From assembly GCA_964435595.1 (NCBI GenBank), contig CAYSZV010000011.1:1-62098 (forward strand): 62,098 bases of DNA, written 5' to 3'. Below the pieces are notes generated by a model, which saw only the letters and a program-made list of their open reading frames with translations, had not been told where the DNA came from and ran no database searches. Numbering within the stretch: position 1 is the first letter of the stretch; the number at the start of each line of letters is the position of its first letter. The translations under genes and the position numbers were made by a program. The DNA is from Izemoplasma sp964435595 (GTDB taxonomy: Bacteria > Bacillota_I > Bacilli_A > Izemoplasmatales > Izemoplasmataceae). Shown in pieces: positions 1 to 8,193 of this stretch.

Positions 1-1
1 T

Positions 2-367
2 ATCATCGCACTAACAGATCCCGAAAGTATCTTTGGGTACTATGCAACAGTCTATCTAGGAGATGGAGAGCAATTGGTAACCTCTGGAGATTATCAGAAA
101 TACTATATAGTGGATGACATACCATATCATCATATAATTGATCCAGAAACTTTAATGCCATTATCAAATTCTAGAAGTGTTAGTATCATCACAACAGATC
201 CCGCAATGGCAGATTTATATAGTACCGCTATCTTCAATATGTCAATCGAAGAAGGACAAGAATTCGTCAATAACACGGCCGGCTTAGAAGCAATTTGGTT
301 TGCCATGGATGGAACAATATACTTTAGCGACAATTTTGAAACAGTTTACTTAGACGATTTACATTAA
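2..367 (+). CDS. apbE: FAD:protein FMN transferase (ApbE), C-terminal part
   Basis: The reading frame is open from the left edge, so only about the last 121 residues are present. ApbE enzymes covalently attach FMN from FAD to Thr/Ser of flavoproteins such as Rnf or Nqr subunits. The visible part has the family C-terminal signature: a YHHIIDPETLMP segment, then a stretch with A-DLYSTAIFNM-IEEG (magnesium-binding and active-site side). An internal ATG at 74 is not a real start, because family-like sequence continues upstream of it. A rho-independent terminator follows directly. It is convergent with the Gx transporter gene, a family often found near apbE. Confidence 0.88.
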   Translation: MIALTDPESIFGYYATVYLGDGEQLVTSGDYQKYYIVDDIPYHHIIDPETLMPLSNSRSVSIITTDPAMADLYSTAIFNMSIEEGQEFVNNTAGLEAIWFAMDGTIYFSDNFETVYLDDLH

Positions 368-390
368 AGAGGCAAAATGCCTCTTTTTTT
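366..390 (+). terminator. Intrinsic terminator of apbE
   Basis: A perfect stem AAAGAGGCA / TGCCTCTTT (366-374 with 378-386) is followed by a T-run to 390. It begins at the apbE stop codon. Confidence 0.85.
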
Positions 391-404
391 ATATAATTAA
401 TCTA

Positions 405-427
405 TAAAAAAAAGGTCTAATGACCTT
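405..427 (-). terminator. Intrinsic terminator of the Gx transporter gene
   Basis: Read on the minus strand, AAGGTC-ATTA-GACCTT is followed by a T-run (A-run 406-413 on plus). The stem overlaps the stop codon of the gene ending at 417. Confidence 0.75.
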
Positions 428-935
428 CTATATCTTGTGCTTGAGATAAGTTTTGTAATGCAACATTTGATGTCCAACCGACAAACAATCCAGTCGGTAA
501 TGATATTAAGAATAATACAGGTAGATAAAATCCCAATTCAGCCGTATCTAGTAAAATAATCGCCATCAGTATTTGGCCAGTCGCATGCCCAATTGAGCCC
601 ATGATTGAAACACTAACCATATTAAATACTTTTAGATGTTTGAAAAGATACATCATACCAAAGGCAAGCAAACCTCCACTCAATGATAGCCAGAATGGAT
701 AATTAAACATAGTTCCTCTTAGTACTCCGACCAAAATGATTCGTAACATCAATATAGTAAATGCATCCTTTTCTGAATAATGATACATTATTACGATTGT
801 AACAACATTTGCCAACCCAAGTTTTGCACCAGGGACTGAAATTGATAACAATGGGATTAACATTGCTTCAACAATACTTACAACGATACTCATTGAAAGC
901 AAAATAGCTAATGTTGTTTGTTTTCTTGTATTCAT
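417..935 (-). CDS. Gx transporter / heptaprenyl diphosphate synthase component I family membrane protein
   Basis: This is an integral membrane protein of about 172 residues with five or six hydrophobic segments. Its signature is a P-LSISVPGAKLGLANVVTI stretch near residue 40 of the long frame, typical of the Gx (Hpre_diP_synt_I) family. That family resembles substrate-binding S components of ECF transporters, and its enzymatic name is probably misleading. The frame extends to 965, but only the internal ATG at 935 has a purine-rich GAAAGTGTGA ribosome-site-like stretch before it, so I prefer that start. The substrate is unknown; a precursor for quinone/prenyl or flavin metabolism is possible. 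Confidence 0.8.
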   Translation of the reverse strand: MNTRKQTTLAILLSMSIVVSIVEAMLIPLLSISVPGAKLGLANVVTIVIMYHYSEKDAFTILMLRIILVGVLRGTMFNYPFWLSLSGGLLAFGMMYLFKHLKVFNMVSVSIMGSIGHATGQILMAIILLDTAELGFYLPVLFLISLPTGLFVGWTSNVALQNLSQAQDIEGH

Positions 936-994
936 ATAAATCACACTTTCTTTAGCTTTTTCCATTGTATCAAAAAACTAGAATATATTCAAAC

Positions 995-1016
995 AAAAAA
1001 GACGCAATGCGTCTTT
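995..1016 (-). terminator. Intrinsic terminator of the first DegV gene
   Basis: On minus, the stem AAAGACGC-ATT-GCGTCTTT is followed by T6 (A-run 995-1000 on plus). It overlaps the stop codon at 1015. Confidence 0.8.
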
Positions 1017-1884
1017 ATTTATTTGTCAAATCGAAATATGCAATTCCAACTGTACCTTCACCTGTATGACAACCTATTACTGGTGTAATTGGAGCTTCAT
1101 AATATTTATATCCAGGAAAAGCTTCTTCCATTCTTTGTTTGATATATTCTAATCCTTCTAAATTATCAGAGGTATCATATGTAATAATAAAATCGTCCAA
1201 CTTCTTACAATCTTCGATTACATATTCAACCATTTTAATAAGTGCTTTTCTCGTTGTTCTAATTTTTTCAAATGGAACAATATTTCCTTCATTATTCACT
1301 TCTAAAATCGGTTTAATTTTCATCATGCTACCCAATAATCCTTGGGCACCTGATAGTCTTCCATTTGCAACGAATAGACGAAGATTATCAACCATGAAAT
1401 ACTGTTTACGATTGGTTCTCATAACCGTCAAGTATTCCACTGTTTCTTTCATTGTTTTTCCTTCTTTGAACAAACGAAGTGCTTCTAGATTTAAATATCC
1501 TTCGCTGATTGCAGCGTTACGGCTATCTAATACTTCCACCTTTAGGTTTCCTTCATAGTTGTTTTCAATTGCAGCTTTTAGTACACCAAATGTACCAGAC
1601 AGTCCAGATGAAATCGTAATTGTTAAGACTTCTTCGTATCCATCTTTTTCCAATTCATCGAGCAATTCTAAGAATTCTCCAATGCTTGGCATCGTTGAAG
1701 ATGGCACTAATTTTCGATCGGCTTTTAATCGATCATAAAACTCTTCTGCAGTGATTCCATGGAAATCTTCCAATGTTTCATCACCCATTAGGATTTTCAT
1801 TCGTAAAATCCTTAAATTATCTTCTTTTAAATTCAAGTAATCTAAACATGAAGTCGATGTTGCTATTACGGCTTTTTTACTCAT
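1015..1884 (-). CDS. DegV family (FakB-type) fatty-acid-binding protein
   Basis: DegV/FakB proteins hold a fatty acid and present it to the kinase FakA for acyl-phosphate formation. This one has full family length (about 289 residues), a near-N-terminal STSCLDY segment, the P-SSTMPS motif (about 60-70) that contacts the fatty-acid carboxylate, the SSGLSGTF loop, NGRLSGAQGLLGSMMKIKP, and a C-terminal GCHTGEGTVGI glycine-rich segment. Three consecutive ATG codons follow an AAGGAGG site; the second or third gives the best spacing. The 5' end overlaps the end of the HAAS gene, so it is the last gene of the PadR operon. A paralogue lies at 3172-4026. Confidence 0.9.
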   Translation of the reverse strand: MSKKAVIATSTSCLDYLNLKEDNLRILRMKILMGDETLEDFHGITAEEFYDRLKADRKLVPSSTMPSIGEFLELLDELEKDGYEEVLTITISSGLSGTFGVLKAAIENNYEGNLKVEVLDSRNAAISEGYLNLEALRLFKEGKTMKETVEYLTVMRTNRKQYFMVDNLRLFVANGRLSGAQGLLGSMMKIKPILEVNNEGNIVPFEKIRTTRKALIKMVEYVIEDCKKLDDFIITYDTSDNLEGLEYIKQRMEEAFPGYKYYEAPITPVIGCHTGEGTVGIAYFDLTNK

Positions 1885-2320
1885 CATCATCTTCCTCCTT
1901 GATTGTTTCTTTTTTTAGTAAATATCTGTAAATTGTAGCAAGTGGCCACCATAAGACTGCAAGGGCTGGAACTACAAACCATATGACATCTGTAGTTGTA
2001 TATTGTAAGTCTACAAAAATCAGCATTCCTATGATGATTAAGCTTCCTCCAAATGCGAAGAAAATATCATATTTGTATTGTCTTATTGTACGTCTTCGTT
2101 TGAATCTGCGTACCATTTTTTTAGGATTATCTTCATAATCTTCTAATGTACCAAATTCCATAACTGCTTTATCAATTGCATCTTGTTTTGCGTAGCCATG
2201 TTCCACCAAGTCTTCAACTTTTTCAGTTAACATCTCAGTGATAGATTTAATTAATTGATCACGGTCATCATCTTGATAATTTTTAAATGTATTTTTAACG
2301 AAGTTTTCTAGTTTCTTCAT
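1877..2320 (-). CDS. HAAS / permease-prefix domain membrane protein
   Basis: The 147-residue protein has an N-terminal helical domain with the pattern LTEKVEDLVEHGYAKQDAIDKAVMEFG, typical of HAAS/DUF1700-type signalling domains (about 1-60). A basic RRFKRRRTIRQYK segment, two transmembrane helices and an acidic tail follow. Such proteins are almost always encoded next to a PadR regulator, as here: the PadR stop codon lies one base upstream. The start has a good GGAGG site six bases away. It probably acts as the membrane partner in PadR-controlled envelope stress or transport regulation, but the target is not shown by the sequence. Confidence 0.82.
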   Translation of the reverse strand: MKKLENFVKNTFKNYQDDDRDQLIKSITEMLTEKVEDLVEHGYAKQDAIDKAVMEFGTLEDYEDNPKKMVRRFKRRRTIRQYKYDIFFAFGGSLIIIGMLIFVDLQYTTTDVIWFVVPALAVLWWPLATIYRYLLKKETIKEEDDDE

Positions 2321-2321
2321 G

Positions 2322-2645
2322 TTATTCCTCCAATAGGGTTTGAAGAACTACTTTCAGTTCTTTCCACTCTCTTAATTTTTCCTTATAATAAGCCTTCCCT
2401 AAAACAGTAATTTTATAATATCTTCGTTTTCTCCCGTGAGTTTCAGTACCAACGTATGATTCGATTAAATAGCGTTCTTCTAATCGCTTCACAACACTAT
2501 ATAGAGTTGCTTCTTTGATTGTGAATAAACCCTCAGTTCTTTCTTTAATGCAGTTACTAATTTCATATCCGTATCTATCTTGTTCGATGATCAATTTTAA
2601 GATAACAGCTTCAATATGTCCTCTGATTATATCTGATTGAACCAA
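2322..2645 (-). CDS. PadR family transcriptional regulator, TTG start
   Basis: This is a winged-helix PadR protein with the family N-terminus SDIIRGHIEAVILKLI, then ERTEGLFTIKEATLYSVVKRLEERYLIES (recognition helix and wing) and a KRRYYKITVLGKAYY wing. The longest frame begins with a GTG at 2654, but that codon is part of the AAGGAGGTG ribosome site itself (2652-2660). The TTG at 2645-2643, eight bases after AAGGAGG, is therefore the likely start, giving 108 residues beginning M-VQSD. It heads an operon with HAAS and DegV genes. An AT-rich palindrome overlaps its promoter. Confidence 0.88.
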   Translation of the reverse strand: MVQSDIIRGHIEAVILKLIIEQDRYGYEISNCIKERTEGLFTIKEATLYSVVKRLEERYLIESYVGTETHGRKRRYYKITVLGKAYYKEKLREWKELKVVLQTLLEE

Positions 2646-2678
2646 AAAAAACACCTCCTTAAAAGCGATTGGAATTAC

Positions 2679-2710
2679 ATATAATTATACATAATTATAG
2701 CCCATAAGTA
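2679..2710 (-). promoter_or_regulatory. PadR operon promoter with AT-rich inverted repeat
   Basis: On minus, TTTACT and a TATAAT hexamer lie 17 bases apart. The -10 lies within two copies of ATAATTAT separated by two bases (2681-2698), which together form a near-perfect palindrome. It is a candidate operator for the PadR protein encoded just downstream, but AT-rich palindromes arise easily in this genome. Confidence 0.4.
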
Positions 2711-2723
2711 AAGGTGTTTTCCC

Positions 2724-3161
2724 TTAATATTTTTCTGTAAAATACTCTGAAATATTTTTTAATGCATTAATTAAAACATCGTTTTCATCAAGTTTCAAAT
2801 CAACAATGACAGCTTCAATCATTTCATCATGGAACTGATCATGTGTTGACAAGACCTCATATGCTTTGGGTGTCAATGAAACGATAACTTTTCTTTTATC
2901 TTCTTTTTCTCTTTTTCGATCAACAAATCCCTTATCAACAAGTCTATTAACGGCTGTAGTAAGAGTTCCGACAGTTACTCTCAAACGATGTGCTATATGA
3001 CTCATAGTTGGCTGTTTTGTCTTATGAATCGCTTCTAAGACATGAACTTCATTCATACTAAGATTCACACCTCTTTCTCGCAACATTTGACCTTCAATAC
3101 TTAAAATATGGTGAAAAATTTCTACCAACAGTTCGTTAATTACACTTTTTGCTTGTTTCAT
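2724..3161 (-). CDS. fabT: MarR family regulator, FabT-like
   Basis: The 145-residue winged-helix protein matches the layout of FabT, the fatty-acid synthesis repressor of streptococci and enterococci. It has an N-terminal dimer helix with EIFHHILSIEGQMLRERG, then LSMNEVHVLEAI, the recognition region HRLRVTVGTLTTAVNRLVDKG, a wing with DRKREKEDKRKV, and a C-terminal helix with H-QFHDEMIEAV. The start follows AGGAGG. It lies ten bases downstream of a FakB/DegV gene, which handles exogenous fatty acids, and a FabT-box-like palindrome sits at the operon promoter. The name is by similarity of layout and context; a generic MarR regulator remains possible. Confidence 0.75.
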   Translation of the reverse strand: MKQAKSVINELLVEIFHHILSIEGQMLRERGVNLSMNEVHVLEAIHKTKQPTMSHIAHRLRVTVGTLTTAVNRLVDKGFVDRKREKEDKRKVIVSLTPKAYEVLSTHDQFHDEMIEAVIVDLKLDENDVLINALKNISEYFTEKY

Positions 3162-3171
3162 TCTCTTCCTC

Positions 3172-4026
3172 CTACTTTTTTAATATATAACCTATCCCAA
3201 CAGTTCCTGGTCCTGCATGTGCACCAACTACAGGAGTTAATGGATAAACATTTATGTTTCTGATGTCTGGTCTAACCTTTAGCACTTCTTCTGCAATGAA
3301 TTTAACGCGTTCTTCATTATTTGTATTTACAATGAACACTTCAACATCTTTATCCTTGATTTCTTCTAACAATTTCTCAATTACTCTAAGAGTAGCTTTG
3401 GAAGATGTTCTAATTTTTTCAATTGATTCTACTTTTCCTTCTTTTGTTACTTCTAACATTGGTTTGATTTTCATTAAGCTTCCAACAAATCCTGATGCGC
3501 CACTTAATCTACCATTTTTTACCAGATATTTTAACGTTTCTACTGAAAACCAAATCATTGAATGATCTCGTATAAATTCTAAGTGTTCAATAATCTCTTC
3601 TAATGTTTTTCCTTCTTTAGCCATTTTCGCAGCATCTAAAGCCATTTTCGCTTCTGGATATGAAAGAGTTTTACTGTCAAATACAGTAACTTTTACATCA
3701 TCTAACATACTTGCCGCAAGGACACATCCTTGATAGGTTCCACTTAAATGTTCACTTATTGAAATTACCAGTAACTCTGTATATCCTTTTTCAACCATTG
3801 CCTTATATTTTTCTAATGCAACTCCAGTAGCTACTTGAGCTGTTGAAGGGGCTAAACTTGGATCACTAATCAAACGATCATAAAACTCTGAAGCCGTAAT
3901 ATCAATAAAATCTTCATATTCGTTTTCGCCTACAAATAAGATAGAACGCAATACTGGAATATCGTATTCGTGATCAATATAATCAATCCCTGAGTTTCCA
4001 CATACTAATACACCTATTTTTGACAT
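3172..4026 (-). CDS. DegV family (FakB-like) fatty-acid-binding protein
   Basis: The 284-residue protein has the same family landmarks as the paralogue at 1015-1884: a GNSGIDYI N-terminal segment, PSTAQVATG (the S/T-rich fatty-acid carboxylate loop), ISEHLSGTYQG, NGRLSGASGFVGSLMKIKP and a C-terminal GAHAGPGTVGIGYI. It is the first gene of a two-gene operon with the FabT-like regulator. A TAGGAGG site sets the ATG. The clear sigma-A-type promoter and operator upstream suggest expression tied to fatty-acid status. The two paralogues may prefer different acyl chains, as known for FakB1/FakB2; this is inference. Confidence 0.9.
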   Translation of the reverse strand: MSKIGVLVCGNSGIDYIDHEYDIPVLRSILFVGENEYEDFIDITASEFYDRLISDPSLAPSTAQVATGVALEKYKAMVEKGYTELLVISISEHLSGTYQGCVLAASMLDDVKVTVFDSKTLSYPEAKMALDAAKMAKEGKTLEEIIEHLEFIRDHSMIWFSVETLKYLVKNGRLSGASGFVGSLMKIKPMLEVTKEGKVESIEKIRTSSKATLRVIEKLLEEIKDKDVEVFIVNTNNEERVKFIAEEVLKVRPDIRNINVYPLTPVVGAHAGPGTVGIGYILKK

Positions 4027-4044
4027 GAATTATCCTCCTAATTT

Positions 4045-4063
4045 TACTTTGAAAGTCAAAGTA
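4045..4063. promoter_or_regulatory. Palindromic FabT-box-like operator
   Basis: TACTTTGAAAGTCAAAGTA is a perfect 8-base inverted repeat with a 3-base centre. It lies just downstream of the predicted transcription start of the fakB-fabT-like operon. The TTTGA-N3-TCAAA core resembles the FabT site TTTGATTATCAAA, with a shorter centre. Confidence 0.65.
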
Positions 4064-4073
4064 TTCTAAAAAA

Positions 4074-4102
4074 AGTATAATTCTTTTTTATACAAATGTC
4101 AA
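4074..4102 (-). promoter_or_regulatory. Promoter of the fakB/fabT-like operon
   Basis: On minus, a perfect -35 TTGACA (4102-4097) is separated by 17 bases from the -10 TATACT (4079-4074). It lies four bases past the nfnB stop, with no terminator between. Confidence 0.85.
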
Positions 4103-4105
4103 ACA

Positions 4106-5485
4106 TTAGCTATTATTTATAATATATTCATGCATTTTAACAGCCGAATCTTTTCCTGCACCCATTGCAAGGATAACGGTTGCTGCACCACTAACAACAT
4201 CGCCTCCAGCAAATACACCCGGTATAGAGGTTTGGTGATTTTCAACGATAATTCCACCCCAACGATTTACTGTTAGATCATCTGTTGCATCCTTTATAAT
4301 CGGGTTTGGATTTTGGCCAATCGATATGATACACGAATCAATATCTATAATTTCAAATTCCCCTGTTGGAACAGGTTTTTGTCTTCCACTGGAATCCGGC
4401 TCACCTAAGACCATTCTCTCCACCTTAACTTGAGAAACACTATAGTTTTTTCCAATGAATTCGACAGGATTATAGAGTAGTTTGAAATCAATGCCTTCTT
4501 CTTGTGCATGATGAATCTCATCTAGCCTAGCTGGGAGACTTTCCATATTTCTTCTATACAAAATAAATACATTTTTAGCTCCCAATCGTTTGGCAGTTCT
4601 TGCAGCATCCATGGCTACATTTCCACCACCAACTACTGCCACATTATTTCCGATTTTGACTGGTGTTGGAGAGTATGGGAAGGAACTTGCCTTCATCAAA
4701 TTAACACGGGTTAGAAATTCATTAGCATAATAAATTCCAGTCATGTTTTCTCCTGGCACACTTAAGGGTCTTGGAAGTCCTGCCCCAGATCCGATAAATA
4801 ATGCTTTATACTTGTATTCATTCAACAACTGGTCAATCGTAATTGATTTGCCAATAATAATGTTTTTAAGAAACTGAATTCCAATCTTTTTCAATCTATT
4901 TATTTCTGTTTTCACAATATCTTTTGGAAGTCGGAAATCAGGAATTCCATAGTTTAAAACACCACCAAACTCATGTAGTGCTTCATACACATCAACTGAA
5001 TATCCTAAACGTCTTAGTGTCGCAGCACACGCCAATCCTGCAGGGCCACTTCCAATAATACCTACTTTCAAGTTGTTTTCCTTGATTTGCTCGGACATAA
5101 TTACATCGTTTTTAAGAGAATAATCTCCGATAAATCGTTCCAATGCTCCGATGCTTACTGGTTCATTTTTTATACCCACGATGCAAGCACCTTCACATTG
5201 CTTTTCTTGGGGACATACTCTTCCACAAATCGCAGGTAGTATATTTTCTTTATAAATTATATGATATGCCTTCGTTAAATCACCACTTAATATCTCTTTC
5301 ATAAAGGCAGGTATATCAACTCTAACAGGACAAGCATCGACACATCTAGGATTCTTACAATCAAGACATCTTGATGCTTCAATCAAGGCTTCTGTAAGTG
5401 TATATCCAAGTGCAACTTCGTCAAAATTTGTTTGTCGAACTTCCGGATTCTGTAACGCCATTTTAGTGCGTTCGATTTTCATCAT
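4106..5485 (-). CDS. nfnB: NADH-dependent ferredoxin:NADP+ oxidoreductase large subunit / GltD-like
   Basis: The protein carries an N-terminal double [4Fe-4S] domain (CLDCKNPRCVDACPV and CGRVCPQEKQCEGAC), then GSGPAGLACAATLRRLGYSVDVYEA (FAD-binding) and VVGGGNVAMDAARTAKRLG (NAD(P)-binding), ending with a GVFAGGDVVSGAATVILAMGAG FAD motif. This is the NfnB/glutamate synthase small-chain fold. With the partner gene upstream it forms NfnAB-type electron-bifurcating transhydrogenase. The frame opens at 5506, but the ATG at 5485 is preferred: it overlaps the nfnA stop as ATGATGA and is preceded by AAGGTTGGTG. No glutamate synthase large subunit is nearby, which favours the Nfn role. Confidence 0.85.
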   Translation of the reverse strand: MMKIERTKMALQNPEVRQTNFDEVALGYTLTEALIEASRCLDCKNPRCVDACPVRVDIPAFMKEILSGDLTKAYHIIYKENILPAICGRVCPQEKQCEGACIVGIKNEPVSIGALERFIGDYSLKNDVIMSEQIKENNLKVGIIGSGPAGLACAATLRRLGYSVDVYEALHEFGGVLNYGIPDFRLPKDIVKTEINRLKKIGIQFLKNIIIGKSITIDQLLNEYKYKALFIGSGAGLPRPLSVPGENMTGIYYANEFLTRVNLMKASSFPYSPTPVKIGNNVAVVGGGNVAMDAARTAKRLGAKNVFILYRRNMESLPARLDEIHHAQEEGIDFKLLYNPVEFIGKNYSVSQVKVERMVLGEPDSSGRQKPVPTGEFEIIDIDSCIISIGQNPNPIIKDATDDLTVNRWGGIIVENHQTSIPGVFAGGDVVSGAATVILAMGAGKDSAVKMHEYIINNS

Positions 5486-6294
5486 TTCACCAACCTTAAG
5501 TTGCAAATATGTTCTTCTTCTCTATAGTAATCTTGACGTGCAATTAGCTCATCAAAATTCACACCTTCACCTGGAAAATCAGGTCCATCAATACATGCAA
5601 AATATGTTTTGTCGTTTATAGTAACTCTACAATTTCCACACATACCAGTTCCATCTATCATGATCGGATTCAAAGACACATCAGTTGAAATATCATGTTT
5701 TTGATTCAATAAAACAGTATGTTTCATCATCACAAGAGGGCCAATTGCAACACTATGGTCAAATTTCTTTTCTTGATATAGTTTATTCAATACATCTGTT
5801 ACAAAACCTTTGGTACCTAGACTTCCATCATCAGTTGAAATATATATATTTTCACAAAATTCCTTGTATTCATCTAACAAGAATAAATAATCTTGGGATC
5901 TCCCCCCAATAACCAAATCAACTTTGGTTCCTCTTTTTGCATATTCTTTCAGTTGTGGAAACAATGGTGCCGCTCCAACTCCACCGGCAATCCCTAAAAC
6001 AGACTTCACATCTCTAATGTGAGATGGCTTACCTAAAGGACCAACAACATCTTCTATTGTGTCACCAATCTGCTTTTCACCAAGGCGTTTTGTTGAATAC
6101 CCTAGTTTTTGGTAGATAATGGTTACAGTAGCCCCATCTAAGTCAACAATTGTAAGAGGAATTCGCTCTCCTCCCTCTTCTACCCTGACTATTAGGAAAT
6201 GTCCAGGTAATGCGTTTTTCGCAACAAAAGGAGCCTCAATTACCATCAAGTCTACATCATTGTTTAAAGCACGTTTATCGATAATTTTATACAT
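5482..6294 (-). CDS. nfnA: NfnA / sulfide dehydrogenase-like FAD and [2Fe-2S] subunit
   Basis: The 270-residue protein is of ferredoxin-NADP reductase type. It has an FAD barrel with ERIPLTIVD, a GIAGGVGAAPLFPQLKEYAKRG nucleotide site near 105-125, and a C-terminal [2Fe-2S] segment D-GTGMCGNC followed by YFACIDGPDFPGE. The Asp and three Cys match the ligand set known for NfnA. It is translationally coupled to nfnB. Together they should transfer electrons between NADH, ferredoxin and NADP+. The ATG follows AGGTGA. The MFS gene ends ten bases upstream, so all belong to one operon. Confidence 0.85.
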   Translation of the reverse strand: MYKIIDKRALNNDVDLMVIEAPFVAKNALPGHFLIVRVEEGGERIPLTIVDLDGATVTIIYQKLGYSTKRLGEKQIGDTIEDVVGPLGKPSHIRDVKSVLGIAGGVGAAPLFPQLKEYAKRGTKVDLVIGGRSQDYLFLLDEYKEFCENIYISTDDGSLGTKGFVTDVLNKLYQEKKFDHSVAIGPLVMMKHTVLLNQKHDISTDVSLNPIMIDGTGMCGNCRVTINDKTYFACIDGPDFPGEGVNFDELIARQDYYREEEHICNLRLVK

Positions 6295-6304
6295 ATGTTT
6301 TCAC

Positions 6305-7501
6305 CTATTCTTTTATAATATGCTGTGCCAAATGATTGTTTCGTAATATAAATACCAAAACACCATAAAAAACTGTTACAATAATTGCCAACATCAAAAA
6401 TCCTGAAGCAAAATCCATTATATCAATTATATATCCCACTAGGGTAAAGATTATGATCATAATCACACTGAACATCATACCAAAAACACTTAAGACAGTT
6501 GCTCTTACATCACTAGCAACCATTTTATTCATGTAATCAACCAATACAATATAAAATATACTGTCCATTACACCAAGAATAATAAATGGAACTAAGGTGA
6601 TTTTTGGTATTAAGATCAGCCAAAAAGATACCGAAATAATCAAGGGTACAATATAGAGTATTTTCTTTTCACCAAATCGTTTTTCCAATTTAGAGGCAAA
6701 TATTCCACCAATCGCGCTCCCCCCTGAATGAAGACCAATATACATAGTAATAAGATATATTGGAACAGCACCAGCATCAAAATAATTTTGAAAAAAGAAG
6801 AAGACAGTTGTAGTAGGAGCCGTCATCATTGCTCCTATTATAATTAGTAAAAACAATCGTTTATTTTGAAACACAGTTCGAAAGGAAACGATAAACTGTT
6901 TCTTCACTTGTTCTTTCACTGACATTCGTTCCTGATTATGTATTGGTACTTCCTTCATAAATAAAATCATAATCAATGCAACGAAGAAAAATCCTCCTGT
7001 TACATAGAAATTCATATCGTAATTGATTAACGCTATCGTTCCACCGACTAACATAGAAAAAAAGCCAGAGACTTGGAATATGACTTCTTTATTCCCCATA
7101 AACTTCATAAACTTTTCTTCTTCCTCTAATTCTATTAAAGTGTCATATACAATCGCTTCTGCAGCTCCACTCTCGAATACATAAGAAAGTGCACAAAATA
7201 CAAATCCAAGTGCGACAAATCCAAATGAATCAGCACTTAAAATAATTGCAATATAAACAAAAAAGCTTACAATACCAATGATTCGAGAAGTCTTTCTACC
7301 AAACATATCTGCAATGGCACCAGTTGGTATTTCAAATAACACGCTTGTAATGTGGAAAATCCCTTCAAAGAGAGCAATTTCAAAAATGCTAAATCCTCTA
7401 TTAAACAAGAAAATCAGCCACATCGCTTGTGTTACATTAAAACTTCTAAAAAAAGTATGGAAATAATCTAAGATTATATTTCTCTTATATTTCATTGTCA
7501 T
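6305..7501 (-). CDS. MFS transporter
   Basis: This polytopic protein of about 398 residues has roughly twelve hydrophobic segments. MFS features include FEIPTGAIADMFGRKTSR, which matches the loop 2-3 motif (D-GRK), and a second-half GGIFASKLEKRFGEKK loop. The long frame reaches 7534, but the ATG at 7501 (M-TMKYKRN) lies nine bases after GGAG and is the likely start, overlapping the end of the zinc-ribbon gene. The substrate cannot be read from the sequence. It resembles poorly characterised exporters of small compounds. Confidence 0.82.
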   Translation of the reverse strand: MTMKYKRNIILDYFHTFFRSFNVTQAMWLIFLFNRGFSIFEIALFEGIFHITSVLFEIPTGAIADMFGRKTSRIIGIVSFFVYIAIILSADSFGFVALGFVFCALSYVFESGAAEAIVYDTLIELEEEEKFMKFMGNKEVIFQVSGFFSMLVGGTIALINYDMNFYVTGGFFFVALIMILFMKEVPIHNQERMSVKEQVKKQFIVSFRTVFQNKRLFLLIIIGAMMTAPTTTVFFFFQNYFDAGAVPIYLITMYIGLHSGGSAIGGIFASKLEKRFGEKKILYIVPLIISVSFWLILIPKITLVPFIILGVMDSIFYIVLVDYMNKMVASDVRATVLSVFGMMFSVIMIIIFTLVGYIIDIMDFASGFLMLAIIVTVFYGVLVFILRNNHLAQHIIKE

Positions 7502-7784
7502 CAAGTCTTTCTCCACAATGGATACAATACACATCTTCTAATACATTTTCTTTCTGGCATTCTTTACAACTCACCAATGTTAAGCCATGTTTTTTTACTA
7601 ATTCATAATCGATTTTTTTATCTTTTTGATATAGTTCAAAAACCATAGCGAATATTATGATAAAAATCCCAAGCAATAACACTGGAATTCCCAATAAAAA
7701 TAAAAATACTTGTTCTAAGAAAAAGGACAATGCAAATAGTACGAGTGCAAGCAATCCAACCAGTACACCTATACTCTTTTTCAT
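7485..7784 (-). CDS. Small two-helix membrane protein with C-terminal zinc ribbon
   Basis: The 99-residue protein has two adjacent transmembrane helices (about 6-50), then one zinc ribbon of CxxC-x10-CxxC type (CKECQKENVLEDVYCIHC) near the C-terminus. It is the third of three tandem genes with the same design and overlaps its upstream neighbour by four bases (ATGA). The function is unknown. Zinc ribbons of this kind often mediate protein contacts at the membrane. Confidence 0.6.
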   Translation of the reverse strand: MKKSIGVLVGLLALVLFALSFFLEQVFLFLLGIPVLLLGIFIIIFAMVFELYQKDKKIDYELVKKHGLTLVSCKECQKENVLEDVYCIHCGERLDDNEI

Positions 7785-8185
7785 GATCTTGTTTTATTTT
7801 GCAGAATCGAATCACAATGACTACAATATTTCGCTGTATGTGGGTTTTTTACACCACAAACAGGACAAGTAATATTTTGAATCAAATTATTACATTTCCT
7901 ACAATACTTTCTATTAATGTTATTTTCAGTTCCACAAATAAGACAAGTTTTCGATTTATTCTCAAGAAAATTCTCATTGATTTCTTCTTCATACGCTTCT
8001 TCAAAAGAGTCATGAAGTTCTTCAGGAATATCTCTATCACTCCTTGTTGTATAGCTATAAACAACAACCAAATCCAACAGTATAATAACAGCTCCCATTG
8101 TCATATGAAGTTGCTCTGAAATCACCAAAGCAAAGATTGCTACACCAATGAAAATTCCCGCCCCAACTATCAATTTTCTATTCAT
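7781..8185 (-). CDS. Membrane protein with double zinc ribbon
   Basis: The 134-residue protein has two N-terminal transmembrane helices (about 5-45), an acidic linker, then two zinc ribbons: CLICGTENNINRKYCRKC and CPVCGVKNPHTAKYCSHC. The start follows AGGTGATAAT. It lies between two genes of the same design and shares their strand with minimal spacing. No function is recognised. Confidence 0.6.
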   Translation of the reverse strand: MNRKLIVGAGIFIGVAIFALVISEQLHMTMGAVIILLDLVVVYSYTTRSDRDIPEELHDSFEEAYEEEINENFLENKSKTCLICGTENNINRKYCRKCNNLIQNITCPVCGVKNPHTAKYCSHCDSILQNKTRS

Positions 8186-8193
8186 ATTATCAC

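Noticed and set aside
4106..5485. Glutamate synthase small subunit (GltD)
   Set aside because: There is no large subunit nearby and the partner is NfnA-like, so NfnB is the better reading, although the fold is shared.
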